Program-made: the position numbers and the translations under genes
The notes under the pieces: generated by a model
Database searches by the model: none
Told to the model about the DNA's origin: nothing
Seen by the model: only the letters and a program-made list of their open reading frames with translations
Source of the DNA: an uncultured Rhodospirillaceae bacterium
GTDB taxonomy: Bacteria; Pseudomonadota; Alphaproteobacteria; Rhodospirillales; Casp-alpha2
Length of the DNA: 64,000 nucleotides
NCBI GenBank assembly: GCA_913030825.1
Contig: CAJWCU010000010.1
Span: forward strand, 1 to 64,000
Direction of reading: 5' to 3'
Part shown: positions 17,291 to 24,785 of the stretch, in pieces
Position numbering within the stretch: position 1 is the first letter of the stretch
Layout: every line of letters starts with the position of its first letter

Positions 17291-18523
17291 CTAGGCGCCG
17301 CCCTTGCCGGCCCCACCGCCGGCCAGCAATTTGTCCACGTGGTAGCCCTGGAACAAATTGATCCCGAGGCTTTGTCCGATTTTCACCGCCTGTTCATCGT
17401 CGACATGCGCCAGCACCATGACCGTACCGCCTTCCTGCATGGCGCGGATATCGTCCTTGGCCTGCATCAGATCGTCGACCGCGTCGCCATGCCACATGAT
17501 CTTGGCCATCTTGACCTTGAGCCGGTGCAGGTTGACGACACCCAGCGTCTCGGTCTGCACGTTGTCGATGGCAACCGACCCGCCTTTGTTGGCGATCAGC
17601 TCACACGCCGTCTGGAACTGGCTGAAATGCTGGAACATGTTGTCCTGACGGAATTCGACGATCACGCCCTTGAGCCCGGCGTCGCCGCCGTCACGCAGAT
17701 AGTGCTCGAAGGCGTTCGTGAAGACCGTCTCGACGTTCATGTTGAGTGAAGTTTTCGCCCGTTCCGGCGTGACCGCGCCGATGCAATAGAGCAGCGCCTG
17801 ATCGAAGGTCAGGGTCAGTTGGTTGAAGACGTTGCCGGTGCCGCGAAAGTCGACGCCTCGCAGGACGTTCTGCTTCAACAGGTTGATGCCGACATAATAT
17901 TCCGTCATCGCGGGGACTACCGGCTGGCCCTGTTTGATGACCGCGGCGGTTTGCGAGCGGATATAGCGTTTGCCGAACTCGCGCGGGCCCAGCTTGCGCA
18001 GGACGTCGCGGAGCTTCTGGATATCCTGCATGTTGAGCGGCCGCTCGCCCGTGTCGGCGTCGGCGGTGGTTTCCTTGCGCCGGTCGCCGTAGGCCTCGAG
18101 GAACCGCTTGGCCGTATCCAGACGCGTCGCCAAGTCGATCGGCCTGATCAGGCGCGCCTGATCGATCTTGGAAAAATGTTCGGGCAGGTTGTGCTGGATC
18201 ACCCGCATGAGGTCGACCTTCAGGTCCATCATGGTTTCCATGCGGTTGAAATCGGCCAACTTGATAAGGATCGCGGTGTCCAGGGCGGACAGCTTGTAGA
18301 CCGCGCCGCCACGGGCATGGACGAACGTGAGGAAGGCTTCCTCCAACGCCTGCTGCACGCCTTCCTGTTCGCCCGGCATGCCAAGCGTCGTGAAGGAGAC
18401 CAGCAACAGGTGATTGACGTCGGAATCAACCGCCGACCAATGGTTGAGCGCCTCCATCAGGCCATGAATGTCGCCGATTTCGCCGCCGGGCTCGCCGCCC
18501 GAACCGGCATTCAGGATATCCAA
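17291..18523 (-). CDS. degenerate GGDEF-EAL-like protein, paralogue C
   Basis: This 410-aa protein is the first gene of the tandem set. A TTG start at 18523-18521 is preferred because AGGAGG lies 6 nt upstream; the upstream GTG at 18544 would place that site inside the gene. It has a Gly-rich N-terminus. The worn GGDEF position reads VYKLSALDTAILIKL. EAL-order segments are LNMNVETVF, VIVEFRQDNMF, VAIDNVQTET, VKMAKIMW, VMVLAHVDDE and LFQGYHVDKL. Asn, Glu, one Asp, Lys and Gln of the EAL site remain, while the EAL Glu, the second Asp and the AEGVE Glu are lost. A Gly-rich tail ends the protein. Binding without hydrolysis of c-di-GMP or another nucleotide is possible but unproven. Confidence 0.72.
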   Translation of the reverse strand: MDILNAGSGGEPGGEIGDIHGLMEALNHWSAVDSDVNHLLLVSFTTLGMPGEQEGVQQALEEAFLTFVHARGGAVYKLSALDTAILIKLADFNRMETMMDLKVDLMRVIQHNLPEHFSKIDQARLIRPIDLATRLDTAKRFLEAYGDRRKETTADADTGERPLNMQDIQKLRDVLRKLGPREFGKRYIRSQTAAVIKQGQPVVPAMTEYYVGINLLKQNVLRGVDFRGTGNVFNQLTLTFDQALLYCIGAVTPERAKTSLNMNVETVFTNAFEHYLRDGGDAGLKGVIVEFRQDNMFQHFSQFQTACELIANKGGSVAIDNVQTETLGVVNLHRLKVKMAKIMWHGDAVDDLMQAKDDIRAMQEGGTVMVLAHVDDEQAVKIGQSLGINLFQGYHVDKLLAGGGAGKGGA

Positions 18524-18669
18524 CCTTCGCCTCCTCTTCCGCACCGGCTATGCCCCGGTATCGGAACCACCGTGGCCGTTGCCCGGCCACGGTCCCTTGG
18601 GCGCAGTATAACCCCAAAGCAAAACCCTTCGCCAACAAGGCTTTAGTTATAATTTGGACGTTTTTCGCC

Positions 18670-20253
18670 TTAGCCGGTGGAGCGATGCGGCAGCGGCAAC
18701 GAAATCACCGCCTTGAGGCCGCCTTCCACCCGGTTTTCAAGGCGAATGTCCCCGCCGTGCGCCCGCACGACGGTCCGCGCGATCGCCAACCCCAGGCCGA
18801 CGCCCCCAGTTTCCTGACTGCGTGAGGATTCCAGCCGGGTGAACGGCTCGAACACGGTATCGAACTGGTCTTCCGGAATGCCCGGGCCGTCGTCTTCCAC
18901 CGAGATCAGGATTTCCGTCGTGCCCGCCTGAACGCCGATCCGCGCCTCTGCCCCATAGCGCGCGGCGTTTTCCGCCAAGTTGCGAACCGCCCGCTTGATC
19001 GCCGTCGGCTGACAAGTCAGGCGTATCGGTTCACGCGCGCCGTCGAAACAGGCCGCCATCCCCGCGTCCGTCAACTCATACGCGACCTCGGCACAAAGCT
19101 TGGCGACGTCTTCTTCCCGCGCCGCTTCGCCGCCCTGGGCATCCCGGGCGAAGGCGAGCGTCGCTTCGGTGATGCGTTCCATCTCGTCCAGGGTCTTCAG
19201 GATCTTCTCGCGGTTTTCGGCATCGTCCTTGATGAATTCGGCCCGCAAGCGCAGCGACGTCAGCGGCGTGCGCAGGTCGTGGCTGATCGCCGCCAACATC
19301 GCGGTGCGGTCGGCGACGAAGCGGTGCAGGCGTTCCTGCATGCGGTTGAAGGCATCGGTCGTGCGGCGGATTTCACCGGGTCCCGTGGGCGTCAACGGGG
19401 CCACGGCCTCGCCCCGGCCCAACGCATCGGCCGCCGCGGCCAAATCGTTCAACGGCCGGGTCAAACGCCGCACGATCAGGATGCTGACCAGCGAGATCGC
19501 CAGAACCGTCAGCAGCAACACGGTCATCGTCCGCCCACCCCACAGGCGCGCCGGTTTGGCCGCCAGTTCGCCGTTCAGCCAGCGCCCGTCGCTGAGCGGC
19601 ACGGACAACACCAATCCGGCGGGCAGCATGCGGGGCGGCCGGTCGGCGCCGCCGGGGGCACGGAATCCATCCAGTCCCGGGATCATATGGCCCGGCCCGT
19701 GATCGTCTCCCGAATGGTCGGCGCGGTGACGCTCATGATCGTCGTCGTCTTTACCGTGATCGTCGTCGTCATGGCGGGGGCGGTCGTGCGAGTCGCGATG
19801 CCAGCGGCGCAACAGGTCCGGCATGGGGAACGGCCCCCAGTCCTCGCGGTCCACCACCCGGACAAGGACCGGGCCGGGGCGCGGCCCATCGAGTCGATCC
19901 AACAACGTGTCCGTGAACAGGTTGTCGCGGGCGTCCGGTCCGTCGCCGGCGGCAGCGTCGGGCGCGACCCAGAACCGAAGACGGGTGCTGGTCGCCGCCG
20001 CCAGCATGGATTGCGTCAGGGCCGGATCCTCGGGACGCGGCAGCAGATCGAGCATCCGGACCAGCGAGGCCGTTCGCTGCATGACCAATTCGCGCCGCGC
20101 GTTGATGATCGCTTCGTGCCGTTCCGAGGCGAAAAACGCGGCGCTGACGATCTGCGCGATCAGGAGAGCCGCCAGCAGGGACATAATCAGCTGCCCCGCC
20201 AGGGAGCGGGGCCAGAGACGGCGAAACCAGGACGCGGGGGTCAGAGCGTTCAT
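18670..20253 (-). CDS. sensor histidine kinase with His/Asp-rich periplasmic loop
   Basis: This 527-aa membrane kinase has ATG 20253-20251 overlapping the response-regulator stop by 4 nt (ATGA). TM1 is at residues ~20-42 and TM2 at ~240-262 (TVLLLTVLAISLVSILIV), followed by HAMP. The dimerisation and phosphoacceptor motif is AAISHDLRTPLTSLRL, then NLAENAARYG (N box), EDDGPGIP, FEPFTRLESS and GVGLGLAIA. Periplasmic residues 152-189 hold nine His and many Asp, including runs of four Asp, which suggests metal binding. The regulator gene precedes it, and a divergent EF-hand gene lies beyond. A cation such as calcium, zinc, nickel or copper is the likely signal, by inference. Confidence 0.9.
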   Translation of the reverse strand: MNALTPASWFRRLWPRSLAGQLIMSLLAALLIAQIVSAAFFASERHEAIINARRELVMQRTASLVRMLDLLPRPEDPALTQSMLAAATSTRLRFWVAPDAAAGDGPDARDNLFTDTLLDRLDGPRPGPVLVRVVDREDWGPFPMPDLLRRWHRDSHDRPRHDDDDHGKDDDDHERHRADHSGDDHGPGHMIPGLDGFRAPGGADRPPRMLPAGLVLSVPLSDGRWLNGELAAKPARLWGGRTMTVLLLTVLAISLVSILIVRRLTRPLNDLAAAADALGRGEAVAPLTPTGPGEIRRTTDAFNRMQERLHRFVADRTAMLAAISHDLRTPLTSLRLRAEFIKDDAENREKILKTLDEMERITEATLAFARDAQGGEAAREEDVAKLCAEVAYELTDAGMAACFDGAREPIRLTCQPTAIKRAVRNLAENAARYGAEARIGVQAGTTEILISVEDDGPGIPEDQFDTVFEPFTRLESSRSQETGGVGLGLAIARTVVRAHGGDIRLENRVEGGLKAVISLPLPHRSTG

Positions 20254-20981
20254 CGCTCGACGATCTCGACCGGGGCGGCGAAGCTGTATCCACCCCCCCA
20301 ATGGGTCTTGATGAACTCAGGATTGCGGGCGTCTTTTTCGACCTTCTTGCGCAGGCGCGAGACCTGGTTGTCGATGGCCCGGTCGAACAGCTGCGCCGTG
20401 CGCCCACGCGTCAGGTCGAGCAATTGATCCCGGTTCAACACCCGGCCGGGATGGCGCAGGAAGACGCCGAGCAACAGACTTTCCCCGGTCGAAAGCGCGA
20501 CCGCCTCGCCCTGCCCACCGCCGCCGGTCAGAGCCTGGGTCTGCGGATCGAACAGCCAATCGCCGAACCGGTAGCACTGGCCCGGCGGCTCGCCCGCGGC
20601 CGGCGGCAGCGTTGCCGTCCGCCGCAGAACGGCCTTGATACGGGCCAACAGTTCGCGCGGGTTGAACGGTTTGGTGACGTAATCGTCGGCGCCCATTTCC
20701 AGGCCGACGATGCGGTCGGTCTCCTCGGCCATGGCGGTCAGAAGGATGACCGGCAGATTCGTCGTCGCCCGTAAATCACGGCACAGAGACAGGCCGTCCT
20801 CACCCGGCATCATGATGTCGAGCACGACCAGATCGATGGCGCTGGTCTCCAGGGCCTGACGAGCGGTCGCGGCGCGGTCGGCGGTCGTCACCCGGTAGCC
20901 GTGCTCTTTCAGGTAACGCGCCATGGCGTCCCGAATGTCGGGGTGGTCGTCGACGACCAGAATGTGTTCGCTGTCGGTCAT
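20250..20981 (-). CDS. OmpR-family response regulator
   Basis: This 243-aa regulator has a receiver domain (residues 5-120) with acidic pocket VVDDHPD, phosphoacceptor Asp55 in VVLDIMMPGEDG, and the switch Lys in DYVTKPFNPREL. The C-terminal winged-helix domain includes FDRAIDNQVSRLRKKVE and THWGGGYSF, the OmpR/PhoB pattern. It is the first gene of the pair and overlaps the kinase start by 4 nt. It is transcribed away from the EF-hand gene across a 213-nt spacer with direct repeats at ~10-bp spacing, which are likely binding sites. The regulon should include itself and the EF-hand gene. Confidence 0.93.
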   Translation of the reverse strand: MTDSEHILVVDDHPDIRDAMARYLKEHGYRVTTADRAATARQALETSAIDLVVLDIMMPGEDGLSLCRDLRATTNLPVILLTAMAEETDRIVGLEMGADDYVTKPFNPRELLARIKAVLRRTATLPPAAGEPPGQCYRFGDWLFDPQTQALTGGGGQGEAVALSTGESLLLGVFLRHPGRVLNRDQLLDLTRGRTAQLFDRAIDNQVSRLRKKVEKDARNPEFIKTHWGGGYSFAAPVEIVER

Positions 20982-21066
20982 GTCGTTAAATGGCGTGTTG
21001 TGGCCTCCGTTCGGCCTCTGTCATCGGCAACTATGCCGGATCGCCGTGAACGGGCGGGCAAAAAAA

Positions 21067-21082
21067 TGTAACCGATTGTATC
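21067..21082. promoter_or_regulatory. candidate OmpR-type operator, direct repeat TGTAAC/TGTATC
   Basis: TGTAAC at 21067-21072 and TGTATC at 21077-21082 are near-identical and one helical turn apart. This is the usual layout for OmpR/PhoB-type dimers. They lie 85-115 nt from both divergent start codons. Assignment to the neighbouring regulator is inference. Confidence 0.4.
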
Positions 21083-21150
21083 ACCGGCCGGGATCGGCAC
21101 CTTTTGCGACAATCAAGCGGTTTCCCGCCATACTTCAGCGACGTTTGCCG

Positions 21151-21167
21151 GGTCATCTGGGGTCATC
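21151..21167. promoter_or_regulatory. perfect 7-bp direct repeat GGTCATC, 10-bp period
   Basis: GGTCATC occurs at 21151-21157 and 21161-21167, separated by TGG, so the copies are in phase on the helix. They lie just upstream of the EF-hand ribosome site (AAGGA at 21182-21186). This may be a second regulator site or an untranslated-leader element. Confidence 0.35.
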
Positions 21168-21194
21168 GCAACCACTGACCCAAGGACAACTTCC

Positions 21195-21707
21195 ATGGCA
21201 CATCCCCATCGCATGAAACTGCACACCAAGATCATCCTCGGCGCCCTGACCACGGCCGCCGTCGTCGGCGGCGGTGTCGCCTTTGCCGAAGCCGATTACC
21301 GCGGCCATCACGGCAAGCACGGCGGCGGCGAACGCATCGACCGCATGTTCGAGCGTTATGACGCCAACAACGACGGCAAGATCACCAAGGCCGAGATCGA
21401 AACCGCCCGCAAGGCATCGATCACCAAATACGACGCCGACAAGGACGGCCAGCTGTCGCTTGAGGAATTCAACGGCCTGTTCAACGAAATCATGCGTCAT
21501 CGCATGGTCCGCATGTTCCAGAAATTCGACCGCGACGGCGACGCCAAGGTCTCGGAAGCCGAAATCTCGCGCAAAGTCGATCGCATGATGAGCTGGATGG
21601 ACCGGGACGATAACGGCGAGATCGAACGCGACGAGCTGCGCCGCCATCGCAAGCATCGCGACGGCGACGGCGAAGGCCGCCGCTATCACGGCAAGGACCG
21701 CGACTAG
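21195..21707 (+). CDS. exported EF-hand calcium-binding protein
   Basis: This 170-aa protein starts at ATG 21195 with AAGGA 8 nt upstream. A signal peptide (residues 7-31, ending GGGVAFAEA) exports it. Four EF-hand loops follow: DANNDGKITKAE at 56-67, DADKDGQLSLEE at 80-91, DRDGDAKVSEAE at 112-123 and DRDDNGEIERDE at 136-147. Loops 1, 2 and 4 have the full calcium pattern; loop 3 has Ala at position 7, a backbone-coordinating place, and looks usable. The tail is rich in His, Arg and Asp. It is divergent from a two-component system with a His/Asp-rich sensor loop, so it probably buffers or senses periplasmic cations and is controlled by that system. Confidence 0.9.
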   Translation: MAHPHRMKLHTKIILGALTTAAVVGGGVAFAEADYRGHHGKHGGGERIDRMFERYDANNDGKITKAEIETARKASITKYDADKDGQLSLEEFNGLFNEIMRHRMVRMFQKFDRDGDAKVSEAEISRKVDRMMSWMDRDDNGEIERDELRRHRKHRDGDGEGRRYHGKDRD

Positions 21708-21786
21708 GTCTTTCTCCGGGCGGGCCGCCCCAGCCCCGGGGGTTCCCGGCCCGCCCACCCCGCCCTGTCCCCATTCCGGGCAGGCA

Positions 21787-21819
21787 ACGCCGCGATATAC
21801 ACATCGCGGCGTTTTTCTT
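21787..21819 (+). terminator. Rho-independent terminator after EF-hand gene
   Basis: ACGCCGCGAT at 21787-21796 pairs perfectly with ATCGCGGCGT at 21803-21812 across a 6-nt loop, followed by TTTTCTT. A GC-only inverted repeat at 21718-21727/21747-21756 lies upstream without a T-run. Confidence 0.85.
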
Positions 21820-21935
21820 GTTTCAGCACCGATGCTCCCCCGGGAGACCGTCACACGATGGCCGGTTGATTTCCCGCCGGGCAGCGGGTTAAGTGGGCGA
21901 AACCAAGGAACAAACCCGCCCGGGAGCGCGCACCA

Positions 21936-22589
21936 ATGAAATTCTTCGTCGATACGGCCGATACGGCCGAGATCAAACGCCTGAACGACACCGGACTGGT
22001 CGACGGGGTGACCACCAACCCGTCGCTGATCGCCAAGTCTGGGCGCGATTTCATCGACGTCATCAAGGAAATCTGCGAGATCGTCGACGGCCCGGTTTCC
22101 GCCGAGGTCACGGCGACCGACGCCGACGGCATGATCGAGGAAGGCCGCAAGCTGGCCAAGGTCGCCGATAACGTCTGCGTCAAGGCGCCGCTGACCGAAG
22201 CCGGTCTGGTCGCCTGCAAGACGCTGTCGGGCGAGGGCACGCCGGTCAACGTGACGCTCTGTTTCTCACCGGCCCAGGCGCTGTTGGCGGCCAAGGCGGG
22301 GGCGGCTTTCATCTCGCCCTTCGTCGGTCGGTTGGACGACATCGGCCAGGACGGCATGAACCTGATCGGCGAGATCGCGGAAATCTATTCCAACTATGAT
22401 TTCGCGACGGAAATTCTGGTCGCCTCCGTACGCTCGCCGCAGCATGTCGTCGACGCGGCGCGCATCGGCGCCGACGTCTGCACCTTGCCGCCGGGCGTGA
22501 TCTGGCAGTTGTTCAAACATCCGTTGACCGACAAGGGCTTGGAAGCGTTTCTCAAGGATTGGGAAAAGACGGGCCAGTCGATCCTCTGA
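21936..22589 (+). CDS. fructose-6-phosphate aldolase / short transaldolase
   Basis: This 217-aa protein has the size of the FSA/TalC short transaldolases, which form a Schiff base with a dihydroxyacetone or sedoheptulose unit. The Lys expected to be catalytic is K83 in NVCVKAPLT. Other motifs are [40 protein letters not shown] and [11 protein letters not shown], plus C-terminal [20 protein letters not shown]. It is a monocistronic gene between the EF-hand terminator and a convergent PAS gene. Transaldolase versus fructose-6-phosphate aldolase activity cannot be separated safely by eye. Confidence 0.92.
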   Translation: MKFFVDTADTAEIKRLNDTGLVDGVTTNPSLIAKSGRDFIDVIKEICEIVDGPVSAEVTATDADGMIEEGRKLAKVADNVCVKAPLTEAGLVACKTLSGEGTPVNVTLCFSPAQALLAAKAGAAFISPFVGRLDDIGQDGMNLIGEIAEIYSNYDFATEILVASVRSPQHVVDAARIGADVCTLPPGVIWQLFKHPLTDKGLEAFLKDWEKTGQSIL

Positions 22590-22671
22590 TCGCATCTCCC
22601 CACCCGGCAGGCGACATCGCTGAACCGAAAGGCCGAGACCGGCGCACGCCATGGGCGTTTCCGGCGGATGC

Positions 22672-23244
22672 CTATCGCTGGGCGACCTGGGCTCGTTCCG
22701 GCGTCAGCAGGCTGTGATAAATCTCCGACCAGGCCAAACGGTCCTCGTCGTAATTGGAATAGGACACGATCTTGTCGATGGTCCGGCCGTCTTCCGAGAA
22801 CGGCACGCGTCCGGAAACCTGGATGTGGTCCTTCCAGGCGCCGTAATGCTTCAGCGTATGAAGGAAGACCAGGGGCCGGCCCTGGGCCAGGATCATCTGG
22901 TACTGGCGGACGCCGATGCGCGCCAATTCCGACGCCGTGATCTCGGCCACCCGTTTGCCGGTCATGTCGACGCCTTTGATCTCCGTGTGGCCGGTGCCCC
23001 AGAAACGGTAGGTGAAGGCCGTCGGCTGATGCGCGACGTCGACCACGGCCGTGTAGGGAATGACCTCGTTGGCCAGATTATGGAGCTTGAAATCGGACCA
23101 GCGGGGAAACGGCCTGTCGCCCTGCACATTGCGGCAATGGTCGAGGAAACCCGCCGTCCGAACCGAGAGGACTTCGTCCGGTTCGACGACGACGAAATTG
23201 TAATCCAAATCTGCCCAGATACCGTTCACGGCGCGCCCATCCAA
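22672..23244 (-). CDS. PAS_5-type PAS domain protein
   Basis: This 190-aa single-domain protein matches the alphaproteobacterial PAS_5 family. The core includes WSDFKLHNLANEVIPYTAVVDV, read in two parts as WSDFKLHNL and VIPYTAVVDV, then FTYRFWGTGHTEIKGVDMTGKR and MILAQGRPLVF. The end SYSNYDEDRLAWSEIYH is also typical. Such proteins lack an output domain and their role is unknown. The start is uncertain: TTG 23244 gives the full frame, while GTG at 23229 is an alternative. It is convergent with the transaldolase-like gene. Confidence 0.8.
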   Translation of the reverse strand: MDGRAVNGIWADLDYNFVVVEPDEVLSVRTAGFLDHCRNVQGDRPFPRWSDFKLHNLANEVIPYTAVVDVAHQPTAFTYRFWGTGHTEIKGVDMTGKRVAEITASELARIGVRQYQMILAQGRPLVFLHTLKHYGAWKDHIQVSGRVPFSEDGRTIDKIVSYSNYDEDRLAWSEIYHSLLTPERAQVAQR

Positions 23245-23450
23245 TAATCGCGTTTCTACGACGATCTAAGCAATTTTAGCCCGCCAATCTTGCAGCGACC
23301 TGACCGATAGCGACAAGAGCCCCCGGTCGGCGCGCGGGCAAGCCTTCCACTCCTGCTTCTGGCCTGATAATTATGAAGAATTGGTGCTGGTGATTTTTTT
23401 CAAACAGCACAGAATAAGCGATTGATCACTGTCGATTGAGATCATCATCC

Positions 23451-24644
23451 ATGGGCCGAACGCCCCAAAAAGAAACAACGAATTCCCGCCGCAACGCGCC
23501 CGACAGGACGGCGCGATCCGCGCGTTTGTTTTCTCGCCGCACACTTCTCGGCCATGGCGCGGCTCTCGCCGCCGCCGGCGTCGGCACGGCGTTGACGCCG
23601 TTTTTCGTGCGCCCGGCCCATGCCGCCGGCAATACGCTGAACGTCCTGACCTGGACCGGATATGTCCCCGACGGCTTCGTGAAGGCATTTCATAAGGCAA
23701 CGGGCATCACGGCGACCATCACGACGGTCGGATCGAACGAGGAAATGCTGACCCAGGTCATGGCCACGCACGGCCGCGCCTGGGACGTGATCTCTCCGTC
23801 GGCCCATCGCAAAACCCAGTGGCAGGAACTCAACATGACCCAGGCTTGGGACATGGAGAAACTGCCAAATCTGGACAACGTCGAACCCCGGTTCCGCAAG
23901 ATTTCCGAGAACTGGACCTGGGGCGACGGCCAACACCACCTGCCCCACGTCTGGGGGACGGAGGCGATTTCCTGGCGCACGGACAAGTTCACAACAAGCT
24001 ACGGCGAATTGTCCCTGGCGGATCTGTGGCGGCCCGAGATGAAGGGCCTGATCCAGGGCCGCGCCCATTCGATGATGTCCGGGATCGGCCGCATGTTGGC
24101 GGATCAGGGCAAACTGGCGCCGCTGGAAGAATCCTACAACGACGAAAGCGCCATGCGCAGCACCTGGAGCGACATCATGCGCTTCGCCGTCGAACACAAA
24201 TCCTGGCTGCGCGCCTTCTGGCACGATCACGAAAGCCAGAAGACCAACTTCACCCGCAACGGCGTGGTCATCGGCCAAACCTGGGACGGCCCGGCCATCG
24301 AATTGGCCAAGGCGGGCGAGCCGATCGCCTATCTGGCACCCAAGGAAGGGGCCTTTGCCTGGATGGACGGCCTGGCGATCACCGCGGCGTCGAAAAACGC
24401 CGACGAGGCGCACGCCTTCGCCGACGCCCTCTACACCGTTCGCGCCGGGGCCGAACTGGCCAATACGACGGGCTACAATTCCGTGGTCGGCGGGGTGACG
24501 GAGCGGCTGACCGACGCCTCACGCGCCGCCTTCGAAGCCGCATATCCGGACGACGCGCTCGACAAGTTGTGGTGGTGGCCGGACGAGCCGGTCTGGTATG
24601 CCCATCTGCGCAACGCCTATCGCGACCGCTTCCTGGCCGCCTAG
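23451..24644 (+). CDS. ABC transporter substrate-binding protein, Tat-exported, polyamine/spermidine type
   Basis: This 397-aa binding protein starts at ATG 23451. It has a twin-arginine signal, FSRRTLLGHGAALAAAGVG, ending near AHAAG, so it is exported folded through Tat. The mature N-terminus NTLNVLTWTGYVPDGFVKAF and the segment WDVISPSAHRKTQW fit the PotD/PotF type-2 binding-protein family. VIGQTWDGPAIELAKAGEP and FAWMDGLAITAASKNADEA are the usual second-lobe signatures. No permease or ATPase genes are adjacent; the next gene is convergent tpa. A polyamine or other amine ligand is likely; whether it serves the nearby taurine genes is open. Confidence 0.85.
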   Translation: MGRTPQKETTNSRRNAPDRTARSARLFSRRTLLGHGAALAAAGVGTALTPFFVRPAHAAGNTLNVLTWTGYVPDGFVKAFHKATGITATITTVGSNEEMLTQVMATHGRAWDVISPSAHRKTQWQELNMTQAWDMEKLPNLDNVEPRFRKISENWTWGDGQHHLPHVWGTEAISWRTDKFTTSYGELSLADLWRPEMKGLIQGRAHSMMSGIGRMLADQGKLAPLEESYNDESAMRSTWSDIMRFAVEHKSWLRAFWHDHESQKTNFTRNGVVIGQTWDGPAIELAKAGEPIAYLAPKEGAFAWMDGLAITAASKNADEAHAFADALYTVRAGAELANTTGYNSVVGGVTERLTDASRAAFEAAYPDDALDKLWWWPDEPVWYAHLRNAYRDRFLAA

Positions 24645-24730
24645 GCCCACATCCCAGCCTTTGATTTCAGACCATTCGGCTCCGGCGACAAAAAGCCGGG
24701 GATACTTGCACGGCCCTGTCCCAGACAACA

Positions 24731-24763
24731 AAAAGCCGGGGACGCTCGCGCGCCCCCGGCTTT
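24731..24763. terminator. bidirectional terminator between convergent genes
   Basis: AAAGCCGGGGACG and CGCCCCCGGCTTT form a GC-rich hairpin centred at about 24747. On the minus strand it is followed by TTTTTGTTG, which suits the end of tpa. A second copy of the left arm, GACAAAAAGCCGGGGA, occurs at 24687-24702. Confidence 0.75.
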
Positions 24764-24785
24764 CCAGTTCGATACTTTCTTAGGA

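Noticed and set aside
21718-21756. 10-bp GC-only inverted repeat after the EF-hand gene as the terminator
   Set aside because: It has no T-run; the hairpin at 21787-21819 is a far better terminator.
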